From an uncultured Clostridia bacterium (GTDB lineage: Bacteria; Bacillota; Clostridia; Oscillospirales; Oscillospiraceae): DNA of 16,752 nt. The DNA is taken from positions 1 to 16,752 of the forward strand of contig CAMWTG010000021.1 in assembly GCA_947177115.1 (NCBI GenBank), written 5' to 3'. Positions 1-5,761 of the stretch are shown piece after piece (positions within the stretch are counted from its first letter, which is position 1; each line of letters begins with the position of its first letter). Both the position numbers and the translations under genes were made by a program. The notes beneath the pieces are model-generated. The model saw nothing but the letters and a program-made list of their open reading frames with translations. It was not told the origin of the DNA and did no database searches.

Positions 1-114
1 TAAAAATTTCTCATTTCCACACGTTACTCAAACGCTTGTGAATACAGGTTCTAAGCCCCCGTCCCCCGCCCGGCAGGGCGAAGCTAAAACAATATTGGCA
101 GTTGGGCCGCAGAT

Positions 115-606
115 CTAATTGAACTCTGCCGCGACCTCCGCATCGGCGGCGAGCGCCTTCGCCGCCCCGGCAGCACGGTGGGCATCCAGCTTCTCCACCA
201 GGGACGTATCCTCCACCGCCAGGATCTGCACGGCAAGCAAAGCGGCGTTGACGGCTCCGTCAATGGCAACAGCGGCGACCGGGATACCGGAGGGCATTTG
301 TACCGTGGACAGGAGGGCGTCAACGCCGTCTAATGCTTTGGACTTCATGGGAATACCGATCACAGGCAGGGTGGTGTTGGCCGCAATGGCCCCGGCCAGA
401 TGGGCCGCCATCCCGGCGGCGGCGATCACCGCGCCGAATCCGTTTTCCCTGGCGGCGCGGGCAAACGCCCCCGCCTCGGCAGGGGTCCGGTGGGCGGAGT
501 AGACATGGACCTCGCAGGGCACGCCGAACTCCCGCAGCGTATCGACCGCTTTGCGCACCACGGGCAGGTCGCTGGCGCTGCCCATGACAATGCCGACTTT
601 CTTCAT
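115..606 (-). CDS. purE: PurE, N5-carboxyaminoimidazole ribonucleotide mutase
   Basis: PurE converts N5-CAIR to 4-carboxy-AIR in cytosolic de novo purine synthesis. The 163-residue product has the usual length of a class I catalytic subunit. It shows GSASD at 9-13, SAHRTP at 37-42 (conserved His39), GMAAHLAG at 65-72, and the LDGVDALLS..QMPSGIPVA block at 92-111. I chose the start at 606 because a GGAGGA ribosome site lies 7 nt upstream. Reading the frame further upstream to 726 would put coding sequence across a riboswitch and terminator. The gene stands alone in this window; the 114 bases beyond its stop hold no gene I can support. Expression is probably set by the upstream ZTP riboswitch. 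Identity is clear from motifs and length. Confidence 0.96.
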   Translation of the reverse strand: MKKVGIVMGSASDLPVVRKAVDTLREFGVPCEVHVYSAHRTPAEAGAFARAARENGFGAVIAAAGMAAHLAGAIAANTTLPVIGIPMKSKALDGVDALLSTVQMPSGIPVAAVAIDGAVNAALLAVQILAVEDTSLVEKLDAHRAAGAAKALAADAEVAAEFN

Positions 607-630
607 TGGCTGTTCCTCCATTGTAAATTG

Positions 631-677
631 AAAAAAGATATGGACAGTCCCCTCCCACAGCGGTAAGCGGACTGCCC
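631..677 (-). terminator. Intrinsic terminator, expression platform of the purE riboswitch
   Basis: On the minus strand GGGCAGTCC (677-669) pairs with GGACTGTCC (650-642), 9 bp with one G-U pair, followed by ATATCTTTTTT. The 5' arm takes in the conserved CTGGGCA of the ZTP aptamer (679-673). Aptamer folding and termination should therefore be mutually exclusive, which is the mechanism known for this riboswitch class. Confidence 0.85.
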
Positions 678-750
678 AGACGGACGGCGATTGCACTCTA
701 ACCTGTTCCCCCGTGGTACCCCACAATCCCGTCAGTCGCAGGCAGATCTC
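672..750 (-). promoter_or_regulatory. ZTP (pfl-type) riboswitch aptamer upstream of purE
   Basis: Read on the minus strand, the leader holds the hallmark blocks of the ZTP/ZMP aptamer. GCGACTGACGG lies at 739-729. A short P2 hairpin follows, GTGG (724-721) with CCAC (716-713). Then comes GGGGGAACAGG (712-702), and after a variable linker CGTCTGGGCAG (682-672). P1 can form between TCTGCCTG (746-739) and CAGGTTAGA (705-697) with a single bulged T. ZTP accumulates when 10-formyl-THF is short, and the class switches on purine and folate genes. A purE target fits exactly. The terminator just downstream shares bases with the aptamer. The call rests on visual recognition of conserved blocks and pairing. 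Confidence 0.88.
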
Positions 751-766
751 TTCGATTGGAAATTCA

Positions 767-795
767 ATTCTAGGCTAACATTTTCCGCAGGAAAA
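767..795 (-). promoter_or_regulatory. Candidate purE promoter
   Basis: On the minus strand TAGAAT (772-767) sits 17 nt after a poor -35, TTTTCC (795-790). The start would fall near 760, just before the riboswitch P1. The -35 overlaps a small inverted repeat (TTTTCC/GGAAAA, 795-781). The position is plausible but the match is weak. Confidence 0.35.
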
Positions 796-884
796 CGCAA
801 GGGCCAATAATGCAGAATTATCCCGTTCTTTCCCCCCTCTCACTATGAAACTTCCATAAATCTCAGATATTTTCCCGGTTTGTC

Positions 885-913
885 TTGACTTCCCCGCCAA
901 TCTGTGCGATAGT
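885..913 (+). promoter_or_regulatory. Promoter of the attenuator-acetyltransferase-carAB unit
   Basis: TTGACT (885-890), a 17-nt spacer, then GATAGT (908-913) preceded by TGC, giving an extended -10. Transcription would begin near 920 and give a leader of about 285 nt before the acetyltransferase start at 1207. It is the best sigma-A-like match in this intergenic region. Confidence 0.65.
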
Positions 914-954
914 TTTTAATAATCAGCTATGATTGCAGGAAGGAGGCGCCGGAA

Positions 955-1026
955 TTGAAAAGAAGCAGGTACAAGACACTCGGCGCGTCCGGCTTGAGAG
1001 GCTTTATTCCCTATTCTGTTTTGTGA
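955..1026 (+). CDS. Candidate 23-residue leader peptide of an attenuator
   Basis: A TTG start lies 8 nt after a perfect AGGAGG (941-946), and the frame runs 23 codons to TGA at 1024-1026. The peptide reads MKRSRYKTLGASGLRGFIPY followed by SVL. It is basic at the N-terminus and has no recognisable domain. The stop is 4 nt before a strong terminator hairpin, and the antiterminator segment lies within the ORF. This is the arrangement of upstream ORFs that control ribosome-targeting antibiotic resistance genes in Firmicutes. The downstream gene is a Vat-like acetyltransferase, which suits that reading. It could instead be only an RNA element in which the ORF is fortuitous. Confidence 0.5.
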   Translation: MKRSRYKTLGASGLRGFIPYSVL

Positions 1027-1030
1027 TATT

Positions 1031-1080
1031 CCCGGCATCACGGACCGCGCCGCTGTCCGTGTGCGCCGGGCTTTTCTTTT
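1031..1080 (+). terminator. Intrinsic terminator in the leader
   Basis: CCCGGC (1031-1036) pairs with GCCGGG (1065-1070). Inside it CACGGAC (1039-1045) pairs with GTCCGTG (1056-1062). CTTTTCTTTT (1071-1080) follows directly. It stands 126 nt before the acetyltransferase start, so it must be read through for the operon to be expressed from the 885-913 promoter. Confidence 0.85.
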
Positions 1081-1113
1081 GTCTATTTCAAAAAATCTGC
1101 GAGGTACGGCATC

Positions 1114-1188
1114 ATGAAGGAAATCAGGAAAAAGAGGGCGGTAGCCACGGAAAGTTTCGGGAGAAAGAGGGTGATTTTAATAAAATAA
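1114..1188 (+). CDS. Possible second upstream ORF, 24 residues
   Basis: ATG at 1114 has GAGG 9 nt upstream (1101-1104), and the frame reaches TAA at 1186-1188. The product MKEIRKKRAVATESFGRKRV plus ILIK has nine Lys/Arg and no known domain. It ends 5 nt before the GGAGG of the acetyltransferase, so ribosomes finishing here would stop beside that ribosome site. It may be a second leader peptide or a chance ORF. Confidence 0.25.
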   Translation: MKEIRKKRAVATESFGRKRVILIK

Positions 1189-1206
1189 TGACGGAGGACA
1201 CACGAT

Positions 1207-1863
1207 ATGAAAAACATACCCAATCCCAACGATATTTTCCCCAATGAATACAAAACATCCTGCTTTATCAAGAATGTAGTCAAAGCGCCCAATATCACCA
1301 TTGGCGATTATACATACTACGATGACAACGACCATCCAGAAAACTTTGAGATGAACAACGTCCTGTTTAACTATCCGGAATTCGGCGACCGGCTCATCAT
1401 CGGAAAATTCTGCGCCATCGCCTCCGGCACGAAGTTCATCATGGGCCCGGCCAATCACCGCATCAGCAGCGTGACCACCTATCCGTTCAACGTGTTCGGT
1501 GGGCTCTGGACCGAGCGGACGCCGGACCACCTCTCCCAGCTGCCCCGCAAGGGGGACATTGTCATCGGCAATGATGTCTGGATCGGCCGGGAATGCACCA
1601 TCATGCCGGGAGTCCGCATCGGAGACGGGGCCATCATCGCCGCCTATTCCGTGGTCGCAAAAGATGTCCCGCCATACAGCGTGGCCGGAGGCAACCCCGT
1701 CCGGCTGCTGAAAAAGCGGTTTGACGATGAACTGACCGGACTTCTGCTGGAATGGAAATGGTGGGATCTGGAACCGGAAGAACTGGCGGAAGTCCTGCCG
1801 CTGCTGTGCGACCCGGATCTGGAAAAAGTACGGCATTTTTTGAACGGAAAATGCTGCACGTGA
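1207..1863 (+). CDS. Vat/CatB-type xenobiotic O-acetyltransferase
   Basis: The product is a left-handed beta-helix (hexapeptide repeat) acetyl-CoA transferase of 218 residues, the usual length for streptogramin A (Vat) and CatB acetyltransferases. Family landmarks are GDYTYYDD at 33-40, GDRLIIGKFCAIASGTKFIMGPANHR at 60-85 with the expected catalytic His84, YPFNVF at 92-97, and KGDIVIGNDVWIGRECTIMPGVRIGDGAIIAA at 115-146. SVAGGNPVRLLKKRF at 158-172 is followed by a C-terminal helical part with a WW pair at 185-186. GGAGG lies 9 nt before the start. By family knowledge it would acetylate a hydroxyl of a drug such as virginiamycin M or chloramphenicol. The actual substrate cannot be read from the sequence. 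It is the first gene after the attenuator leader, 20 nt before the hydrolase. Confidence 0.88.
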   Translation: MKNIPNPNDIFPNEYKTSCFIKNVVKAPNITIGDYTYYDDNDHPENFEMNNVLFNYPEFGDRLIIGKFCAIASGTKFIMGPANHRISSVTTYPFNVFGGLWTERTPDHLSQLPRKGDIVIGNDVWIGRECTIMPGVRIGDGAIIAAYSVVAKDVPPYSVAGGNPVRLLKKRFDDELTGLLLEWKWWDLEPEELAEVLPLLCDPDLEKVRHFLNGKCCT

Positions 1864-1883
1864 ACCAGGTGGAGAATACCATA

Positions 1884-2933
1884 ATGAAAAAAGCGTTAAA
1901 AGTATTAGCAGTCATAGCCGCCGCAGTCACAGCAACACTTCTCCTGTTTCTTCTGGTTCGCTTCATTGGAAAAGCGCTCAACAGCAGGACGCCGGAAGGC
2001 GGGATAAATGAATCCATGTATGTGGATATAAACGGTACAAAGCAATGGATCAGCATCTACGGAGAGGATAAAAACAACCCCGTCCTGCTGTACCTGCACG
2101 GCGGTCCCGGTTCGTCCACCAGCGCGTACGACTATGCCTTTACAAGGAAATGGGCAGACGTCTATACCGTTGTCACATGGGACCAGCGAAACTGCGGAAA
2201 AAGCTATTCGGAGGACCAGAACGGCACCGAACTGACCTATGACCTCATGATGAGCGACGGGCTTGCCATGACAAAATACCTGACCGGCTATCTTGGTCAG
2301 GAAAAGATCACGCTTCTTGGCCATTCCTGGGGAACCTATCTGGGCTGCAACCTGGTCCTATCCTACCCGGAGTATTATGACTGTTACATCGGGACCGGAC
2401 AGCTGGTTGATATGCTTCAGAATGAAGCCGCTTTTCTCAAAGCCGCCGCAGAGTGGGTAAAAGATGATGAAGAAGGGGCCGCGCTTCTCGCATCAATGGA
2501 CCCGGACCACTTCTCAGCAGAATATTTCACCGCGCGGAACCGTCTGATGGAAAAATACGGATATTCCGTAATGGCAGACGGAACGGATTACAACATGCCG
2601 GCTGCGATCATTTTTAATCCCTATTACACTCTGCTGGACTGGGTAAAACTGTTGAATACCGATTCATCCGTATACATAGAATTCCTCCTGTCGGACGAAT
2701 TTGACAGATTTTCTCTGACCGGCAAAACCGAATACGAGATACCCTATTACAATATCAACGGCAGCCGCGATTATCAGACCAACTACATACTGGCCCAGGA
2801 ATACTTTGACTCGATTTCCGCCCCATATAAAAAGCTGTATATCATGGAAGATACAACGCATGGGCTGCTGGAATCAAAATCCGAAGCCTTTTCCGAAATT
2901 CTGCATGAAATAGCTGGAGAACAGAGATTATGA
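1884..2933 (+). CDS. Membrane-anchored alpha/beta hydrolase (proline iminopeptidase-like)
   Basis: The 349-residue protein begins with a positively charged N-terminus and one hydrophobic segment (about 5-28) that looks like a signal anchor, so the catalytic domain is probably outside the membrane. It shows HGGPG at 72-76 (oxyanion hole), DQRNCG at 100-105, and the nucleophile elbow GHSWG at 146-150 with Ser148. A likely acid is Asp296 and the likely base is His326 in DTTHG. HGGPG with DQR.CG is typical of the proline iminopeptidase group (peptidase S33), but the substrate may be a peptide or a small ester. The start at 1884 has AGGTGGAG 9 nt upstream; an earlier in-frame ATG at 1752 lies inside the acetyltransferase. 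The stop overlaps the next start by 4 nt. Confidence 0.85.
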   Translation: MKKALKVLAVIAAAVTATLLLFLLVRFIGKALNSRTPEGGINESMYVDINGTKQWISIYGEDKNNPVLLYLHGGPGSSTSAYDYAFTRKWADVYTVVTWDQRNCGKSYSEDQNGTELTYDLMMSDGLAMTKYLTGYLGQEKITLLGHSWGTYLGCNLVLSYPEYYDCYIGTGQLVDMLQNEAAFLKAAAEWVKDDEEGAALLASMDPDHFSAEYFTARNRLMEKYGYSVMADGTDYNMPAAIIFNPYYTLLDWVKLLNTDSSVYIEFLLSDEFDRFSLTGKTEYEIPYYNINGSRDYQTNYILAQEYFDSISAPYKKLYIMEDTTHGLLESKSEAFSEILHEIAGEQRL

Positions 2934-3493
2934 ACAAGCCCTTGTCCGAAATGACGCTGGAAGAACTATGGACGCTGTTCCCTATCATCCTTTCCGAACA
3001 TAAAAGCTGTTGGAAAGATTGGTACGAGGAAGAACAGCAAACCATAGCGGCTCTTTTGCCAAATCCAAATAGTAGGATCAGCCACATCGGAAGTACGGCG
3101 GTTTCGGATATATGGGCAAAGCCCATTATCGACATCCTCATAGAAATCCCTTCCGGCACTTCTATGGCAGATGTAAAAGACATTTTGACAGGCAGCGGCT
3201 ATATCTGTATGCGTGCGGCAGGAAACAGAATATCTCTGAACAAGGGCTATACCAATCAGGGCTTTGCGGAGCGGGTATTCCATATCCACCTGCGCTATGA
3301 CGGCGATCACGATGAACTGTATTTCCGGGACTATCTGACCGATCATCCCGCTCTTGCGGAGGAGTATGAAAAATTGAAGCTGTCCCTCTGGAAAAAGTAC
3401 GAACATGACCGGGACGCCTATACGGACGCAAAAAGCGTGTTTGTGAAGAAATATACGGATCTTGCGAAAATGGAATACAGAGGCAGATATTGA
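2930..3493 (+). CDS. GrpB-family (UPF0157) nucleotidyltransferase-fold protein
   Basis: This 187-residue protein carries the GrpB signature: HIGSTAV at 52-58, AKPIIDILIEI at 63-73, FHIHLR at 117-122, and a C-terminal helix running through FRDYLTDHPALAEEYEKLK (132-150) and KSVFVKKYTDLA (168-179). The family has a nucleotidyltransferase-like fold and occurs alone or fused to dephospho-CoA kinase. Its members often sit among acetyltransferases and drug-modifying enzymes, but no reaction is established. The start overlaps the hydrolase stop as ATGA, which implies translational coupling. Nothing suggests truncation. Confidence 0.86.
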   Translation: MNKPLSEMTLEELWTLFPIILSEHKSCWKDWYEEEQQTIAALLPNPNSRISHIGSTAVSDIWAKPIIDILIEIPSGTSMADVKDILTGSGYICMRAAGNRISLNKGYTNQGFAERVFHIHLRYDGDHDELYFRDYLTDHPALAEEYEKLKLSLWKKYEHDRDAYTDAKSVFVKKYTDLAKMEYRGRY

Positions 3494-3510
3494 CGGGAGG
3501 TGTGCTGGGA

Positions 3511-4092
3511 ATGCCATTCAACGATTATTTTAAAGAGGTCCCCTGTCTGGAGACGGACCGGCTGCTCCTGCGTCCCTTCTGCAGGGAGGACATGGAGACC
3601 TATCTGGAATTTATGCACGATCCGGCGGTACACCGTTTTCTGGGCGGCGGCGTCAACCTGTTCAGCAGTGAACCCCATATCACCAACTGGCTGAACAATA
3701 TCAATGGGCGGCTGCTGAAATCCAAGACCGTATTGACCTGGTGCGTTGAGCTGAAAAGCGAGAAACGTGTGATTGGTCGGGTCGATCTGGGGGGATTTGT
3801 CAAAAGATCCATGGCGGAACTGGCCTACTATTTCGCAAAGGAATACTGGGGCATGGGCTTTGCGTCCGAAGCCGTGAAGGAGGCCGTCCGCTTTGGCTTT
3901 AAAGATTTGAAGCTGCATAGAATACAGGCGGCGGTCCGGCCGGAAAATGCGGCCTCCCTGCGGGTCCTGGAGAAATCGGGATTCCAGCAGGAGGGCCTGC
4001 TGCGGAAATATTATTTTGGGAAAGAGTTCCATGACACGGTTATGCTGGCGGCTGTCCGGGAAGAAAATCTGAATCAGGAGGACCGCCTATGA
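3511..4092 (+). CDS. GNAT-family N-acetyltransferase (RimJ/RimL type)
   Basis: The 193-residue protein opens with ETDRLLLRPF at 14-23, the usual first strand of the RimJ/RimL group. The acetyl-CoA-binding motif A follows at 107-130, with EYWGMGFASEAV at 111-122. RPENAASLRVLEKSGFQQEG at 143-162 is the standard NxxS..lxxkxGF block. Such enzymes acetylate amino groups of ribosomal protein N-termini or small molecules; the substrate here is unknown. I chose ATG 3511 because GGGAGG (3495-3500) lies 10 nt upstream. A TTG at 3490 would overlap the GrpB-family stop but has no site in place. It overlaps the next gene by 4 nt. Confidence 0.86.
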   Translation: MPFNDYFKEVPCLETDRLLLRPFCREDMETYLEFMHDPAVHRFLGGGVNLFSSEPHITNWLNNINGRLLKSKTVLTWCVELKSEKRVIGRVDLGGFVKRSMAELAYYFAKEYWGMGFASEAVKEAVRFGFKDLKLHRIQAAVRPENAASLRVLEKSGFQQEGLLRKYYFGKEFHDTVMLAAVREENLNQEDRL

Positions 4093-4667
4093 CGAAGGGA
4101 ACGATTATTTTCCTGAACGGATGCTCAAGCGCGGGCAAAACAACATTGGCGCGCCGCTTGCAGTCAGAGCTCAACGAAGTATATTACCGCATCTCGGCAG
4201 ACGATTTTATGGATATGGTGGACCGCGAAAAAATGCGCAATGACTTTTACACCCGCTCAGGGGAAGCGCTGTCTGCGATGCACCATACGGTCAAGCTGTT
4301 CTCGGATATGGGACTTCACGTCATCGTGGACCATGTGCTGCTGGAGACGCCGCAGGAAATATTCACTACCATTGAGTGTGTCCGGCTGCTTAAGGCATAC
4401 CCCGTGTTGTTTGTGAAGGTCGACTGTGACCTGCAGGAGTTGGAACGCCGGGAACGGGAGCGTGGGGACCGGCAGACCGGTCAGGCCCGGTGGCAAAGAG
4501 ATCATATGCACAGTCACGATATATACGATCTGAAGCTTGACACCAGTAAACAGAGCATGGATGAATGTACGGAGCGGATCGCAGGCTTTTTGAAGAAAAA
4601 AGGGCAGTGGTCAGCGTTTGACAGATTATATCAGATTTATGGCGACACAAAGGAGGAACGCGGATGA
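4089..4667 (+). CDS. Chloramphenicol phosphotransferase-like kinase
   Basis: This 192-residue P-loop protein has Walker A GCSSAGKT at 11-18, the form typical of the chloramphenicol phosphotransferase family (PF07931). Asp38/Asp39 in ISADDF correspond to the region of the catalytic aspartate. VIVDHVLLE lies at 78-86. An arginine-rich lid ERRERERGDRQTGQARWQ lies at 119-136. In Streptomyces venezuelae the founding member phosphorylates chloramphenicol at the 3-hydroxyl. Relatives in other bacteria are common and of unproven function. AGGAGG lies 7 nt before the start. The start overlaps the GNAT stop and the stop overlaps the carA start, each by 4 nt. It could act on another small hydroxylated compound. 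Confidence 0.8.
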   Translation: MTKGTIIFLNGCSSAGKTTLARRLQSELNEVYYRISADDFMDMVDREKMRNDFYTRSGEALSAMHHTVKLFSDMGLHVIVDHVLLETPQEIFTTIECVRLLKAYPVLFVKVDCDLQELERRERERGDRQTGQARWQRDHMHSHDIYDLKLDTSKQSMDECTERIAGFLKKKGQWSAFDRLYQIYGDTKEERG

Positions 4668-5761
4668 TCCGAAAATATGACGGCAAGATCGTGCTCCCCG
4701 ATGGCAGCGAGTACCCCGGCTGCCGCTTCGGGGCCAGAGAGGACCGGGTATGCGAGCTGGTGTTCAACACCTCCATGGTGGGCTACCAGGAGATCGTCTC
4801 CGACCCGTCCTACACCGGGCAGCTGGTGGTCATGACCTATCCCATCATTGGCAACTACGGCGTCACCGATGAGGACTACGAAACCAAGATCCCCACCATC
4901 GGCGGCCTGGCCGTCCGGGAGTACAACGACATCCCCAGCAACTTCCGCTACACCAAGACCCTGTCGGAAATCCTGGAGGACTACAACATCCCCGCCATCG
5001 AGGGCATCGACACCCGCAAGCTGACCCGGGCCATCCGGGACGAGGGCAGCTGCAAGGCCCTGCTCACCGCCCTGGACGTACCCACAGAAGAGGCCCTGGC
5101 CCGTCTGAACGCCGCGGTTCTCCGCCATGACCAGGTCCCCCAGGTCAGCTGCCGCAAGCGCTGGTACGCCCGCACCTCCAACCACCGCTACACGGTGGTC
5201 GCCGTGGACTGCGGCATCAAGCTGAACATCGTCCGCTCCCTCAACCAGCGGGGCTGCAACGTCACTGTAGTGCCCTACGACACCCCCGCCCAGGTCATTG
5301 CGGACATGGAGCCGGACGGCGTATTCCTCTCCAACGGCCCTGGGGACCCGGAGGACGTGACTCCCGTCATTGAGCTGGTCCGCCAGCTGCGGGGCAGGTT
5401 CCCCATCTTCGGCATCTGCCTGGGCCACCAGATGATCGCCCTGGCCTACGGCGGCAGGACCTACAAGCTGAAATTCGGCCACCGGGGCGGCAACCACCCG
5501 GTCAAGGACCTCTCCACCGGCAAGCTGGAGATCACCAGCCAGAACCACTCCTACGCCGTGGATGCCGCCTCCCTAGCGGGCACCGGCCTGGAGGTCACCC
5601 ATATCAACCTGCTGGACAACACCGTGGAGGGCCTGGCCTGCAAGGAGGACAAGGTGTTCTCCGTCCAGTACCACCCGGAGAGCGCCCCCGGCCCCCAGGA
5701 CAGCGGATATTTATTCGACCGTTTCATTCAGATGATGGAGGAGGGGAAACGCCATGCCTAA
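4664..5761 (+). CDS. carA: Carbamoyl-phosphate synthase small subunit (glutaminase)
   Basis: The small subunit releases ammonia from glutamine and passes it to CarB for carbamoyl phosphate, used in pyrimidine and arginine synthesis. The protein has 365 residues, close to Bacillus PyrAA. The N-terminal CPSase domain spans about 1-150, with FNTSMVGYQEI at 34-44. The class I glutamine amidotransferase domain spans about 175-360. Its nucleophile Cys252 is in GICLGHQ, and the partners His337 and Glu339 are in YHPES; SNGPGDPED at 223-231 is also standard. AGGAGG lies 7 nt before ATG 4664. The start overlaps the kinase gene stop, and the end overlaps carB by 8 nt. Compared with the five genes upstream, its codons are visibly richer in G and C. 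Confidence 0.97.
   Translation: MIRKYDGKIVLPDGSEYPGCRFGAREDRVCELVFNTSMVGYQEIVSDPSYTGQLVVMTYPIIGNYGVTDEDYETKIPTIGGLAVREYNDIPSNFRYTKTLSEILEDYNIPAIEGIDTRKLTRAIRDEGSCKALLTALDVPTEEALARLNAAVLRHDQVPQVSCRKRWYARTSNHRYTVVAVDCGIKLNIVRSLNQRGCNVTVVPYDTPAQVIADMEPDGVFLSNGPGDPEDVTPVIELVRQLRGRFPIFGICLGHQMIALAYGGRTYKLKFGHRGGNHPVKDLSTGKLEITSQNHSYAVDAASLAGTGLEVTHINLLDNTVEGLACKEDKVFSVQYHPESAPGPQDSGYLFDRFIQMMEEGKRHA

Larger units (their letters stand above)
941..1080 (+). promoter_or_regulatory. Putative ribosome-mediated attenuator (alternative RNA folds)
   Basis: Three segments compete for pairing. Segment A, GCGCCG (946-951), lies between the leader ribosome site and its TTG start. Segment B, CGGCGCGTCCG (981-991), lies inside the leader ORF. 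Segment C, CGGACCGCGCCG (1041-1052), forms the loop and inner stem of the terminator. B pairs with C over 11 bp with one bulged C, which would break the inner terminator stem. A can pair with 6 bases of B and so free the terminator. A ribosome paused early on the leader ORF would cover A and favour B:C, giving readthrough. The pairings are seen in the sequence; the regulation is inferred. Confidence 0.55.

Noticed and set aside
607..726. In-frame extension of purE by 40 codons to an upstream start
   Set aside because: The extension would be encoded by the riboswitch and terminator, has no family similarity, and the 606 start has a good ribosome site.
988..1004. PyrR-type binding site (GTCC..GAGAGGCT) that would tie the leader to carAB
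   Set aside because: Matching the consensus needs a 4-nt insertion or several mismatches, and the expected stem-loop pairs badly. The leader-peptide reading fits better.
1042..1049. T-box-like GGACCGCG in the leader
   Set aside because: The UGG part of the T-box motif is missing, the leader before the terminator is only about 110 nt, and no stem I or specifier loop is evident.
1752..1883. Earlier start for the alpha/beta hydrolase
   Set aside because: It would overlap the acetyltransferase by 112 nt and add residues unrelated to the family. The 1884 start gives a clean signal anchor and has a ribosome site.
4618..4640. TTGACA before carA as an internal promoter
   Set aside because: At 16-18 nt downstream the bases read TGGCGACA, with no -10-like element.
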